Below are positions 20,704 through 31,590 of a stretch of DNA of 64,000 nucleotides, piece by piece. The stretch lies in contig CM055093.1 in assembly GCA_029204225.1 (NCBI GenBank), forward strand, positions 27,625,566 to 27,689,565, read 5' to 3'. A program made the position numbers and the translations under genes. Every line of letters starts with the position of its first letter. Position 1 is the first letter of the stretch. The notes under the pieces are model-generated. The model made no database searches, was not told the origin of the DNA, and was given only the letters and a program-made list of their open reading frames with translations. This DNA is from Diphasiastrum complanatum. Taxonomy: Eukaryota; Streptophyta; Lycopodiopsida; Lycopodiales; Lycopodiaceae.

Positions 20704-21240
20704 TGTTGATCTACGTTAACAAATTAATATAGCATTCAACAAGATCAAACCAAAGTGCGGAATTAAATGAGCAAGTGAATCAGACACACGAATTGTAACA
20801 GACAAATTTACATTCGAGATCATACAATCATACAGATTAATAATGTGCACAACAGCTACAATATCATCTATTGATTTTCTAATTTTGCAAGCACTGCATT
20901 AAAAATCCGCGTAGTGCATTGGTGTGAGAGAAATACAATTCTCTCACGAATCATGTCTCGCTTACTAGCGGACTTTCTGGATCTACAAATCCTATACAAA
21001 ATTGTCTCGCATGCAAGCGGACATGTATTATGTATATATTGTCTTCTGACTTCTTGTCTTGCTTACTAACATTACAACATTATGCATCAAACTGAAAGTA
21101 TATAGTTTGCGAAACTTTTAGTGTCGCATCATGTAACTTATAGACTAGAAAAGTTTAAACATCTACAACTAATCGCAAATTACAAAAGTGGCAGATTAGC
21201 CACAATCTAGATTACTTCTGTTGATGTCATGATACCTGAT
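20704..21240 (+). repeat. CopC-type LTR-like fragment
   Basis: It starts TGTTGATCTACG and contains the gtgcggaat module near 20755. Its first 100 bp match, in reverse complement, 33575-33670. The flanking GCTGGTCACTG...GTATCATTC is also shared, which makes it a member of one old LTR family. The right limit is uncertain. Several tctcgc/gcgaaac motifs follow up to 21360, with no open frame. Confidence 0.45.
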
Positions 21241-21479
21241 CAAGTGTTTGTACCCTTTGGTACTTGGCTAATCTTCTTGGTTGTTCATGGAGCAAGAAAG
21301 ATTTTGTGTCGCGAAACAATTTCCTTTCATGTGTCACAAAATTGTTCGCAAACAATTTCATTTCTTGTGTCTTTTTAGTCAAAATTTGTGTAGAGAGCTA
21401 GCATGGCTTTGGCACTAGAAACATTTTGTTTCTTCACCACTTGCATAGCACCATCTACACAAGAAGATCCTCCAAAAGA

Positions 21480-22290
21480 TGTTCCACTCTTCATAAGAGC
21501 TTGATACTCAAGATCCATTGCTTGGATCCACTCCTTCCTTCCTTGCTTGATCTACACTTGTAGGTTCATCCAAAGAGGTTAGGAAAGCAACATAATTTCC
21601 AAAAACTACTTGCTTATCCTTTTGATTATATGTGAGTCTTAAAGGTACTTGTCTTTCCTTTGATATTCTCCTTGTCTTTTGACTTGATGAAGGTCCATCA
21701 TCATCAGCATCCAAAGTGGGATCCTTTTCATCAACATCAAGATGTTAGATCCATCCACATCACCATCAATCATGCTTGAAGACACTTTTGGAATGTTCCC
21801 TTCATAAAAAATGACAACTCTACCAACAATCACTTTGTTAGTAGAAGGAATGTAAGCCTTGTAGGCTGTACTCACCTCACTATATCCAACAAAAATATCT
21901 CTTCTTGAAGATGGATCCTCCTTGGTCCTATCATCAAGAGTAATGTGGATCCTCCTTGTGGAAAACTGGTTCTCCCTTGCATTCTTGAACTTGATAAACA
22001 CATCATACACTTCATCCTTACGAAGACAGATCCAACAAAATCTACTAAAATCATCAATGAGTGTTACATACATCTTAGCTCCACTATTGCTAATTGTAGT
22101 AAATCCATGAAAATCCGAATGTACAAGTTGAAAAGGCTTTGTAGATCTAGATATAGATCTAATATAAGGTAGTCTATGTGACCTAGACAAAGCACAAGAC
22201 TCACAAACATGTTGTCACAATCTTCTTCCTAGCCATTACCTCCAATGACTTGAAGTTGAGGTGTCCCACCCTTTTATTTCAAACCTCCTT
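21480..22290 (-). pseudogene. CopB2-left pol remnant with an internal integrase deletion
   Basis: The minus-strand frame 21639-22190 reads SRSHRLPYIRS, the integrase start FQLVHSDFHGF and TLIDDFSRF. From ENQFSTR it jumps straight to HITLDDRTKEDPSS, a region about 150 codons further on in CopB3 (49708-53484). The second catalytic Asp and the Glu of integrase are lost. 21508-21714 continues with RLTYNQKDKQVV and the pre-RT linker, and the match ends near 21480. The gag and protease are missing on the other side, where sequence jumps at 22290 to leader DNA. This is a heavily deleted CopB internal region. Confidence 0.8.
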
Positions 22291-22348
22291 TAGGTATATC
22301 CAAATATCACCATAAATGGAAACCTTACTAAACATAACAACCAACTAG

Positions 22349-22359
22349 ATCTGATACCA
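22349..22359 (-). other. Primer binding site of CopB2-left
   Basis: On the minus strand it reads TGGTATCAGAT directly after the LTR end, one change from the standard copia site. It shows that the LTR at 22360-23016 is the 5' LTR of the remnant on its left. Confidence 0.8.
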
Positions 22360-23016
22360 TGTGAAAAAGGTGGACCTTGAATGGATCCAAACTCCCAAAA
22401 TACTTGGCTAAGATCTTTGCACCACAAGCTACAAAAGCTAGAAATGGCAAAGCATCCTAAAGCTACCTTTGATACACATGAACTTGACAAATCATTCAAG
22501 AGACAAAAGAAACTTATCAAAGGTACTGATGCTAGCCAAAAACAACATCATACGCCCTACAACAACAGCCTACCACTTTTGGAAACCTCTTAAGATCATA
22601 CAGAAAAGCTTGAAGACAATACACAAAGCAATGCTCTCAATGGAGGAAGAAACTATGACAATGATCTGTTGATCTCTCTCAACAATACAATAAGTTTCTC
22701 CAACCTGTTCTCCATGAATTTCAGCCTAATATAGGTGAGAGAGATGGCTCTCTCTCTCTCCTCTCTCTAGAACTTAGGACCCAAATTTAGGGCACTAGTA
22801 GCCTAAAATAGCCAATTTTGGCCTATATGTCCAAATAACATGATTTTGGTGTCATTTCGAAGGTCCTGAAGTTTGAGACTTCTTCAACATGAAATATATA
22901 CTAAAATAAAAGTATCTAGGTCTCTTTTACATGTGTGAGATGCTAGATCCAAAACTTTGTACAAAAACTGCCAATTTAGGCCTCAAACTAGCTAGGAAAT
23001 GTTGACAATTTTCACA
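22360..23016 (-). repeat. CopB2 LTR, shared by two chained CopB internal regions
   Basis: A 657-bp LTR in minus orientation: TGTGAAAATTGTCAAC...TTTTTCACA. There is a primer site on the left and a purine-rich tract (TGAAGAGAGAG on the minus strand, 23017-23027) on the right. It is therefore 5' LTR for the left remnant and 3' LTR for the right one, the same chained layout as in CopA. It is clearly diverged from the LTRs of CopB1 and CopB3. Confidence 0.88.
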
Positions 23017-23029
23017 CTCTCTCTTCAAC

Positions 23030-25187
23030 TTAACTTGCTAGTTTTACGACACTACTTTGCTCCAACCTAACAATGAACTCCATCATGATAATAGATCTCT
23101 TCTGAAGTGTTCTAATATGTACAATATTAAGTACAACATAATTGATAGAGATAATAGTGTCCATATAGGATGCTTCACTATTTCTTACATCAATTTTACA
23201 TAGAATGGTGAACATGATATATGTAAAAGAGCATAGAATCATAATGAAAGAATTCCTCCATGTATCCACCTTTGAATTCTCTGTAAAACAGCAGCAAACA
23301 AGTTGTAATTGAAAGTAACCAAAAAGTGTTTCCATGCCTCCTCCACATTCCACTATGCCCATAGTGAATGCACCATGTATCTCCATGAATGAACCTCCAT
23401 CACCACCTTGCCTTTGTAGATCTCCAATCCATGAAAGCCCTTGAGTGAATGAATGCCAAAATGATGTGCGCTCTGCTCCATTTGAATGAGCAAAAACCTG
23501 AACTTGAAATACTTGAAGTATCTCCACAAGATTTCCATACAACCCTTGATCCTACATTGTCAACAATTTGCCAATTTGCCAACACTAGGATGCTAGATCT
23601 TCAACTTTGCTCAAAAGTAAACATATTGACCACTTCAATATCTCTCAAGATTTGAATGAATGCATGTACTTGATCATAAGAATCAGCAATGATAACTATT
23701 CCATCCGAAGATCCAAAGGATGCAAAACTATGGAACTAGTTTCATTGAATTTTGACAATTCCAACACATTGACATGACAATGTTCGTAAGAACCTGTAAA
23801 AATAGATCCAAAATGCTTTGCCCATGTGGCTCCCCTTTGATGCTTTTGACTAGCTTCCAATTGCTACTTGCCTCTTGGTGTTGATGAAGCAATTCAAGAT
23901 CAACATCTTGATCTTCCAATAAAACATCAAGGACTTTGCATTTATAAACATCTTCAGATCTGGACCTCTGAAGATACTCCCTCTCAAACACATGATTAAC
24001 ATCCCACAATATCTCATCATTGCTTGATTTCAACCTTTCATTATAGTTAGTGAAAACCGTGTCACCACCATAAACCAAAAGATAGATTTCTACAATTCTA
24101 TCCAACATGAAGTAGATGAAGTTGAGTATCAAACCTAATCAAACCAGCCCATTTGAGATCAAACCAAACCTCAATGAGCTCACCACCTCACAATTTTATT
24201 GGGCCTCATGATGTGCACCTCTAAAACATGATTGGTCCACATGTAATGCGCCTCCTTGGAGAAATTGCCACTTGAGTTGCTCCATGTAGTCTTCTTCATC
24301 CAACCTTTTGCCATCTTGATCATGCATGAGCACTCCACCACAATCATAGCAACCTTTGAGTTGATGAAGAGATGTAAGATCCATGCCTTGAATCTTCCCA
24401 AGAGTCACTCTTCCTTTGCCCTTTCCTTCACAAGACTCCCTCTTAATGATCACACCACAAAAGTTAGCAATCTCCCTCTTGATAGTTGCATCATAAGAAA
24501 TGGAAGATTCTTGGACATTAGAAGCCATGAAAAGAATAAATAGTTCCTTCAACATAAGAATGATTGAAGTACTTTTTCTTCTCAGACCTGAACTTCTAAC
24601 AATGATATAGGTAATGATAATGAACCCTCACTATCATTCAAAAAAGCATCATTCAAAGTACATCCTACTTTGAACACTTCACATTCATCTCTCCCTTTTG
24701 ACTTGAGATCTTCCTCATCAAGTCTCACGATAGAACCTTTTGATCTACTTTCTTTATGAATACATGTGACACCACTTGTTTCACAAATGACTTTTTTGGA
24801 CTCATCACATAAAGATACAAAAGAAACTTTTTCTTCAATTATGCTCAAAGCACCATCTCTTTCCAAATGAGTAAATAAGTCATTAGCAATAACCAGTTCC
24901 AAAGAAGAGTTTTCATCACCTCCATTGATGAAGTTAGCTCTCTTCTTACCTTTTTCATTTTTGCACTTGCCATGTAGTTCCATTGAAGAGCCACCAAGAC
25001 TTGGAAATCTATGAGTAGAAGAGTTCAAACATGATACTAATTTAGCACCACCAGACTCCATTTGACTAGTAGGTAGCACTAGTCCATCTTCAAGATCCAA
25101 TGGATCCAAAACATTGATAATAGATTCACCAAAAGTTGCCAAGTTAGCACAACAATAACTATCTCCAAGAAGCTCATTAGATCTCAA
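23030..25187 (-). pseudogene. X region of CopB2, unidentified gag-linked sequence
   Basis: Collinear with the X region of CopB1 (35913-38200) but split into several frames: 24582-25187, 24196-24555, 23728-24132 and 23030-23542. Shared landmarks are SRLRSNELLGD at its start, LDLEDGLVLPTS, CEVFKVGCTLNDAF, TSLHQLKGCYDCGG, DGKRLDEEDYMEQLKW and, at the end, the hydrophobic FIMILCSFTYIMFTILCKI. The frame crosses the place where CopB1 has a stop (RSEDVYKCKVLD here), so the CopB1 stop is secondary. No known domain is recognised. Confidence 0.6.
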
Positions 25188-25208
25188 CCTAGATCTAGCA
25201 ATAAGAAG

Positions 25209-25690
25209 TTATTTAGATTTTGCATAAGATCTACCAATCTTATTGATGCTAGGGATTGACTTTTGAAAGTTGAGAGAACAACCAACATCCATCTCATTCC
25301 TCTTGTTAGACATAACAAATGCATCAAGCTTGTAAAGTCTACCTTGTCTATTGCCCATAGCAATCAAGACATCTCCCTTAGTAATGAAGCAAACATCTCC
25401 AACAAACTTTGTCTTGTACCCTTTTTTTAACATTTGACCAACACTTAGCAAATTCCTTGAAAGTGAAGGAATTTAAAGGACACCATCAAGCCTTACATTC
25501 CTACTAGTAAAAAGGCAAATAGGAATTGAGCCAATACCTTTGATCATACACTCACCACCATTTGGCATGTGAACGACTTTCTTGGTTCCAACATAAGAGA
25601 TCAAAGAAGTAAAGAACTCCTTGTGACTAGTCATTTGTGAACTAGATCCACTATCTATCCACCATGAATCCTTGTCACTTCCACTTTACA
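25209..25690 (-). pseudogene. CopB2 protease and truncated gag-pre-integrase domain
   Basis: In the minus strand WWIDSGSSSQM near 25660 is the retropepsin active site. A stop near 25472 precedes the open frame 25209-25451, which has NLLSVGQMLKKGY nearby and GRLYKLDAFV. It ends shortly after, without the LWHRRLGH finger, and X begins. This shows exactly where pol was replaced in this lineage. Confidence 0.8.
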
Positions 25691-26429
25691 TTAGACTTGA
25701 AGAACGCATTATGAGAGAATCACAAGAATCTAGATCCTCATTAGAAGTACAAAAGTTGTTTTGCTTGCTACCTTCATCACTTTGCTTCTTATGACATTCA
25801 TTTGCAAAATGACCTTTTATCCCACAGTAAAAGCACTTGAACTTTGACTTCTCTTTCTTTCTAAAAGAAGTAGAAGAGGAGGAGGAAGCGTGATCATCAT
25901 GATCCGAGTTACCACCTTTGGACCATTTCCCTTTGCCTTTACCTTTGCCTTTGACTTTGCCTTTTGTGAAGAAAGCCTCTTCACCTCCACCTTGCAAGGA
26001 TGCACCATCAAGCTTTGAGTGCAACCTATGTTCTTCAGCCAATAAGATTTCTTGCAAGTCAACCACACTTGGCAAGACTCTTTGAATGGCAAAACTTTGC
26101 ACAAGGTTAGCATGTTCATCTAGCAAACCATTCAACATAACCTGGACTATTTCACCATCTTTTATGTTTTCATCAATACATGCTAGATCATCACTTAAGG
26201 ACTTAACCCTCAAGACAAATTCATGAGCACTTTCACTCTCTCTTTGCCTACTAAAAAATATTTGCCTCCTTAGGGTCAATACCCTAGATGTGGACTTTGA
26301 TTCAAAGAGCTTATTCAAGGCATTCCATGCCTCACTTGCACTTTGACTATTACCAACTTCCTTGAGAAGTTCATTGGTAACATTCATTGGTACATTCATT
26401 GATAACCTTCCAACAAGTGACCAAATCAA
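25686..26429 (-). pseudogene. CopB2 gag, N-terminally truncated
   Basis: The gag frame runs from MNVTNELLKEVGN through EFVLRVKSLSDDLACID and VMLNGLLDEHANLVQSFAIQ to a Lys/Gly-rich linker and the zinc knuckle CFYCGIKGHFANEC. It then enters a Ser-rich tail. About 70 residues present at the N-terminus of CopB3 gag are missing: the leader joins directly at about 26405. The apparent start Met lies in leader sequence. Confidence 0.85.
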
Positions 26430-27139
26430 GTTATGGTGTGAAGAGCTACTTGCATTCTTAGAAAATACAAAAGACTAGGCTGCCAAGAATACCTAGAATT
26501 GAACAAACTTGATCAACATATGATCAACACACTAAGATATTGATTCAACCTGTAGAACCACATGTAAACCACACTTCTAAAAGTTTATAAACTCCAGCAA
26601 GTGATAAATACAAGCTTTAGAGGTGAATGAAAGAGCACACTTAGTGAATAACAAGACTAGCTTCACTACCTTGTCAAATCTTGGTGTTTAGATGTAGATC
26701 TAAGATCACTTCACATGAGAATGTTCCTCAACCTGTCAAGAACCTGAAAACACATTTGCATGATGGTTAAAACCTTCCAGCAAATGCTCCAATCAAATTA
26801 CATTAGGAGAGTTACTTACATGCTCAACAAAGTACACCAAAATTTATGCAAAAGATTGTTGACAATCTGTTCACCCAAAAGGGGATCTTTCATCCAAATG
26901 GGAGCTTTGCTCAGCCTTTTGGAGAAATACAAAATCACTTAAAGAGTATTTGTCATCCACTTAAGGAGAAGGTTCATCCACTTAAGGAGAGTGTTCATCC
27001 ACAAAGAAGAGTGTTCATCCACAGAAGTGGAGATTGTCAACAATACATTGAACAGAACATTGTTAGTATTGAATATGCACAAGCCTCACAATCAACAAAT
27101 GATTAGGCGTTATGATCCAATCCAAAATAGCTTCTTCTC
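26411..27139 (-). other. CopB2 leader with 21-bp tandem repeats (26954-27024)
   Basis: Collinear with the leaders of CopB1 (39120-40149) and CopB3 (53620-54644). A repeat of catccacttaaggaga(a/g).gtt starts at 26954, 26975, 26996 and 27016, one unit more than in the two younger elements. A leader position, where packaging signals lie, makes a role in RNA structure possible. The open frame 26846-27106 on the plus strand is produced by these repeats. Confidence 0.7.
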
Positions 27140-28483
27140 AGCCTCTGCTAGTAGTGGAGGGTTATGAGCAAAGCAAAGGAATTGACTATGAAGAAGCATT
27201 TGCTCCAGTGACTAAGTGGACTACGCTATGCCTTATCATTGCCTTAGCATCTCATTTTGGGTGGAAGATCCATCAAATGGATGTGAAGTCCGCATTTTGG
27301 AATGGTGACTTAGAGGAAGAAGTTTACATGGTCCAACCGCAGGGCTTCATGGAAAAAGGTCAAGAACAGAAGGTATGTAAACTACACAAAGCACTTTATG
27401 GCCTTAAGCAAGCACCACGCGCATGGTATGGACGCATTGACAGTTACTTTTTTTCTCATGGGTTTCTAAGAACAAACTCAGATCCAAACCTTTATGTTCT
27501 TATAAATGATGACAACATTGCCTTGATTGTACTTTATGTTGATGATATCATTATCACAGGCAATGATAAGAACTTCACTCGTTCTATCAAAGCCAACTTA
27601 TGCAAGCAATTTGAGATGACAGATTTAGATCTTATGCACTATTGCTTGGGTGTCGAAGTATGACAAACTGGCAGTGATATCAGGTTATGTCAAAACAAGT
27701 ATGTGGGTGAGATATTGGAGAGATTTCACATGACAGAGTGCAAACCTTCCATCACCACTTGCGAAGCTGGTAAGAAATTATCTCGTATTGATGATAGTGC
27801 ACATGTTGACGCTACTCTATTTCGTCAGCTAGTTGGGAATTTGATATATCTTACGACTACATGTCCTGATATCTGCTATGCTGTAAGTTTGATTAGCCAA
27901 TTCATGCCATCACCCACTATGGACCATTGGAAAGTTGCAAAAAGGATTTTGAGGTATGTGAAAGGTACATCTAACCTTGGTCTAATCTACAATAGACAGA
28001 GTGTTTTACCTAAGTTGCAAGGTTATGTTGACGCTGATTGGGCAGGGAAATATAGATGATAGAAAGTCAACAAGTTATGCCTTCAATTTTGGTAGCAGTT
28101 GTTTTTCATGGTCTGGCAAGAAGCAAGGTACTATTTCTCTTTCTTCTACAGAATCCGAATATAAAGCGTTGAGTTCAGCTACCTAGGAAGCTGTTTGGCT
28201 ACGTAAGTTGTTATGTGAGATTGGCATGAATCAGGTAAATCCTACTGTTATTTTTTGTGACAGTCAAAGTGGAATACAATCGGCTAAGAATCCTATCTTT
28301 CACACAAGGACAAAACATATTGAGGTGAAATATCACTTTGTGCGTGAGAAGTTACAATATGAAGATATAAGTATTGTACATTGTTCTACGTTATTACAAG
28401 TTGCTGATATATTTACAAAAGATTTAAGTAAAGAAAAGTTTGAAACTTTTAGAGGCAAACTTGGCTTAGATCTGGTTATGTAA
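27140..28483 (+). pseudogene. CopE: RT and RNase H of another copia lineage, 5'-truncated
   Basis: It begins abruptly inside RT with EQSKGIDYEEAFAPV. HQMDVKSAFWNGDLEEEVYM, GLKQAPRAWYGRID and the catalytic LYVDDIIITGND follow. RNase H shows VDADWAG, SLSSTESEYKAL, KNPIFHTRTKHIEVKYHFVRE and VADIFTKDL. Lesions are a TGA at 27661-27663 after LGVEV, a frameshift near 28050 (GKYR to IDDRKST) and a TAG at 28183-28185. Gag, protease and integrase are absent because the left end is joined to the CopB2 leader. Confidence 0.9.
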
Positions 28484-28850
28484 AAGGCCTTTACTTGTAA
28501 TACTATCATGGAAGTACGTTCCATGAATAGAGTAAACTCTTAAATAAAGAGAGACGTTGATCATTGAGGGAGGGAGTTAAAATAGCAATGATCGACTTAT
28601 ACAGTGCTTTCTTATTTCGACGACACCACGTGTGCTTAGTTCTAGAGTTATCGGGCCATCTTTCTTTTACGAGCCCTTTGAGTGCTTTTTAAGCAACTTA
28701 TCTTTGTACTTACTTATCAGTTGAATATACAGTCTATGGATTGCAATTCTATTGTGTTGTCCTGTTGCACTTGACATTGTGCTGAGGTGATTGATCCGAT
28801 CGAGTGTTTAAACTGTGTTTTCTTAACTATTATGAGTATACTTCTATCTT
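28484..28850 (+). other. CopE 3' end: polypurine tract and decayed LTR start
   Basis: After the RNase H stop come about 75 bp, then TTGAGGGAGGGAG (28565-28577), a polypurine tract. A degenerate LTR start (ttaaaatagcaatgatc) follows. AATAAA occurs near 28541. The LTR cannot be delimited on the right. Confidence 0.5.
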
Positions 28851-29186
28851 CCAAGCCCCATGCACCACCAGTAGTGCACTGTGACACCTCATTGGAAACA
28901 TCAATAGCATCTGGGCCACCTCATCCACTTGTCCTATGAGTCACTATTAGACTCGTACAAATCCACCATCTTGAGTTTTAGGTCTCCAACTATGATTTAT
29001 GAGTTTAATTCCATGAGGGCCCCCACCCCTCATAATCATAATTGAATTATGGGTTGAGGTAGGCCTACTAACTTCCTTATGGGATAGTAATCCGAGGTCA
29101 CTCCAAATGTGGGCATGACACAAATGCTGAAATGAGAGTCATGATGGATGGAGCTTGTCATGTATATCTGTATATGTATGCTTGCT

Positions 29187-29190
<4 letters not shown>
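28851..29190. other. No recognisable feature
   Basis: Unique-looking non-coding DNA between CopE and the (TG)n tract. Confidence 0.5.

Positions 29191-29237
<47 letters not shown>
29191..29237. repeat. (TG)n microsatellite, 47 bp
   Basis: An uninterrupted TG run. The frames on either strand through it encode Cys-Val or His-Thr repeats and are not genes. Confidence 0.98.
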
Positions 29238-29240
<3 letters not shown>

Positions 29241-30644
29241 TATTTTGTTATAAAAAAATATCAAAGAAAACATAAGCTCATGTTGTCCACACACACTTTG
29301 GCCACTCTTCCTATAAATAGCATCAATTTCAACCAAATTAGCAATGTCATGATTAATGCTCCTCTCTCCTTCTTGCATGGACTCCATCCATCTCTCTCTT
29401 CCCAACCTTTCTTTTTTTGGATGTTTGAGATCAAAGTACTCTTTCTCTTTATCCCCAACTCAGTCGATTCTTTTTCCCTTGTGACATTAGTTCATCCAAT
29501 GTTTGGCCTTCTTCTTTATATTCTAAATGTTATCTTATAAAACCAAAAAATTGGTCTACAAAATCGACACAAAAGTTCACAAAAAAATCAATGTAATTTC
29601 ATCAAATATTCAAGAATTAAATCAATAGAACAAAAAAAACAATATCAAACTCAAAATCTTAAAAAAAAAAAGAAATTGCAACAACCTAATCACCTCACAT
29701 AAGCATCCACTCTATTGCCCACAATTAGTTGCAATCCATCAACGATTTTGCCATTTTTATGCAAATGCATCAAGAAATTGAGGACTTAAAAAATAATAAA
29801 CAAAGTGAACTTTGGAATTGTTGGGAGAGAGGGAGGAAGAATAAGTGCCGAACACGAACGAGAAACAAACTCGAACAAGAAACGAACGAGAAGCGAACTC
29901 GAACAAAAAATGTTCGTGCGCAGCGGAATGAGCTAAATGACTCTCTCCCTAAGCATGACTACGCCTATCAGAATGAACAGAGCTTTAGTGATAGAAATCA
30001 CAGTCATTCTAGATTACGTAGCCAAACATTTAAATGGATGAAGCGCTAGATAAATAATTTGTCGCGAATTGCAAGACAAATTATCTATCGCGAATGATTC
30101 GCGAAGAGCTAGACTGTGCTCGACTGATAATTAGTCGCAAATTATTCGCGAAAGACAAGACTAAAAGTTAATCGTCTATTACCAGAAAGAGAAACAAGAA
30201 AGATCGGACAAAATGAAGAATAAGCATAGCAATATTGACAGATCTAAAATTCTGAACAAATGAACTATGTAAGATTAAGTATATCAAGTATACAAGTCAA
30301 TTATGCGGTAGAGCACAAGACTGTAGCGGCCGAAACCGCGTGCCCTACAAAGCTTATTTCTGTCTGTAATGAGGAATGAAATGTCCTTCTCTTAGTCTCT
30401 TCTTAACTCACTTGATCATCTAATCATCATCATCATCGAATACGCAGATGGTATTCAATATATATACATAATATTACAGGTGTGCAGATGCGAAAGTACA
30501 GAGTGAATGTGTTGTCTGTAGGAGATCGTGGGTGGCTGCCATCGTTGTCCAATTTGTTAGCGCACCTGCATGGGGTGAAGGTTAAAAGGGTGCGACGTCA
30601 GCCAATACTGAAGTGAATGTTGGTGATGACGCAAAAGTGCGTCA
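29238..30644. other. Non-coding; GAAAC-rich and TCGCGA-rich stretches
   Basis: 29840-29930 is rich in gaac/cgaac motifs, like 20340-20640. 30060-30160 contains several TCGCGA or near-TCGCGA palindromes (tcgcgaat, attcgcga), rare in this AT-rich window. Both resemble sequence around the LTR-like DNA at 20.3-21.4 kb and may be remnants of that old family. The small frame at 29729-30049 is low-complexity, charged and has no recognisable homologue. Confidence 0.45.
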
Positions 30645-31078
30645 CAAACAGGCTGCTCTCAGGTAGAGAGAGAAAATCAACCATAGAAAACTCGAGTAGA
30701 GAGAGAATGAGTCCAAAACACCAAAAGCTCAATATTCACAAATATGGCAAAACATGTCTAGCTTTTCCTACATGAGAGAGACTCGAATTCCTACAGTGGA
30801 GTTGCATGGAAAGTCCACTTAACTGAACTAATTCACCTACCAGAGATCCACGTGTAACTACATGCATGAATGTTGCATGTACTGCATGTCAACTCATAAA
30901 ACTGCCTAGACATGTGTAGATCACAGAAACTACTTTGCATGTTGCATGCACTGATTGCATGTGGCTTGCATGCATACAGTATGACTTTGCATGTTATCTA
31001 AACTACTGCATGTCATCAAAATTGAACCTGTCTAACTCAAATCTGAGCTACACTAGAAGGATATGTGCTCAATTCACA
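30645..31078 (-). repeat. Diverged CopA-like LTR fragment
   Basis: It shares with the CopA LTR the GCTGCTCTC..GGTAGAGAGAGAAAAT block and the second GTAGAGAGAGAA block. It ends CAATTCACACTCC, equivalent to the CopA LTR end and tract CAATTCTTCACACTCC. The middle is different, with several tgcatg motifs, and no CCAAT array is visible. An older cousin of CopA; the outer boundary on the left is uncertain. Confidence 0.6.
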
Positions 31079-31164
31079 CTCCTTTCATGTACAACATGAA
31101 ATTTAGCGAAAATCACCATGGACATGGTCCCAAACTCGAGATAGGAAGATAATATTTTAATAAT

Positions 31165-31590
31165 CTTCCCACACGAGATGAAATGAGGTCACCCACCCTA
31201 TGGCTTTCTTTGGGGTGGTGCGGTAAGCCCAAATAGCTGAGAAGAGTTTTGTTTCCCAATCAGAGCGACTGGTTTCAACTATCTTTGTCAATATCTTACA
31301 TATCATCTAGTTAGTTGATTCGGCCTAGCCATTACATCTAGGATAGTATGGTGTACTCTTTCAGTGAACTACTAGGTAATGGCGTAGCAAATTATCAATT
31401 ACAGCATTTAAAAAGTGCGTACCGCGATCACTAACTAGCTCTATAGGACAACCAAACGTGTAATAATGTTTTCGTAAAGAAAATGCGCGACTGTCTTTGC
31501 GTTGGCGTCCTTTGTTGTCCGAGCCTCAACCCATTTAGTGGCGTAATCTGTGGCTATTAGGATATAATGGGCTTGAGTGTTTTTTGCAAG
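31165..31590 (-). pseudogene. Ty3/gypsy integrase fragment
   Basis: The minus strand reads YILIATDYATKWVEA with the first catalytic Asp. After a 1-nt shift near 31456 it reads LVSDRGTHF with the second Asp. Then, in another frame, SDWETKLFSAIWAYRTTPKK is the conserved integrase C-terminal 'WxxxLxxxxWAYRT' block. TDYxTKWVEA and WAYRT are diagnostic of gypsy, not copia. It is about 425 bp, with at least two frameshifts. It abuts a gypsy fragment of opposite strand at 31584. Confidence 0.82.

Larger units (their letters stand above)
22360..27139 (-). mobile_element. CopB2-right: decayed CopB element carrying gag, protease and the X region
   Basis: From right to left: leader 26411-27139, gag lacking its first ~70 residues, protease and part of the pre-integrase domain, then X 25200-23030, polypurine tract and LTR. 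It has no integrase, RT or RNase H. The 5' LTR is missing: the leader breaks at 27139/27140, where CopE sequence of opposite strand begins. It is the older relative of CopB1. It still retains the protease that CopB1 has lost. Confidence 0.8.

Noticed and set aside
26954-27024. Short direct repeats resembling a CRISPR array
   Set aside because: The units are 20-21 bp with no unique spacers between them and sit in a retrotransposon leader of a eukaryotic genome.
29139-29540. Frames with Cys-Val and His-Thr repeats
   Set aside because: Translation of the (TG)n microsatellite and flanks.
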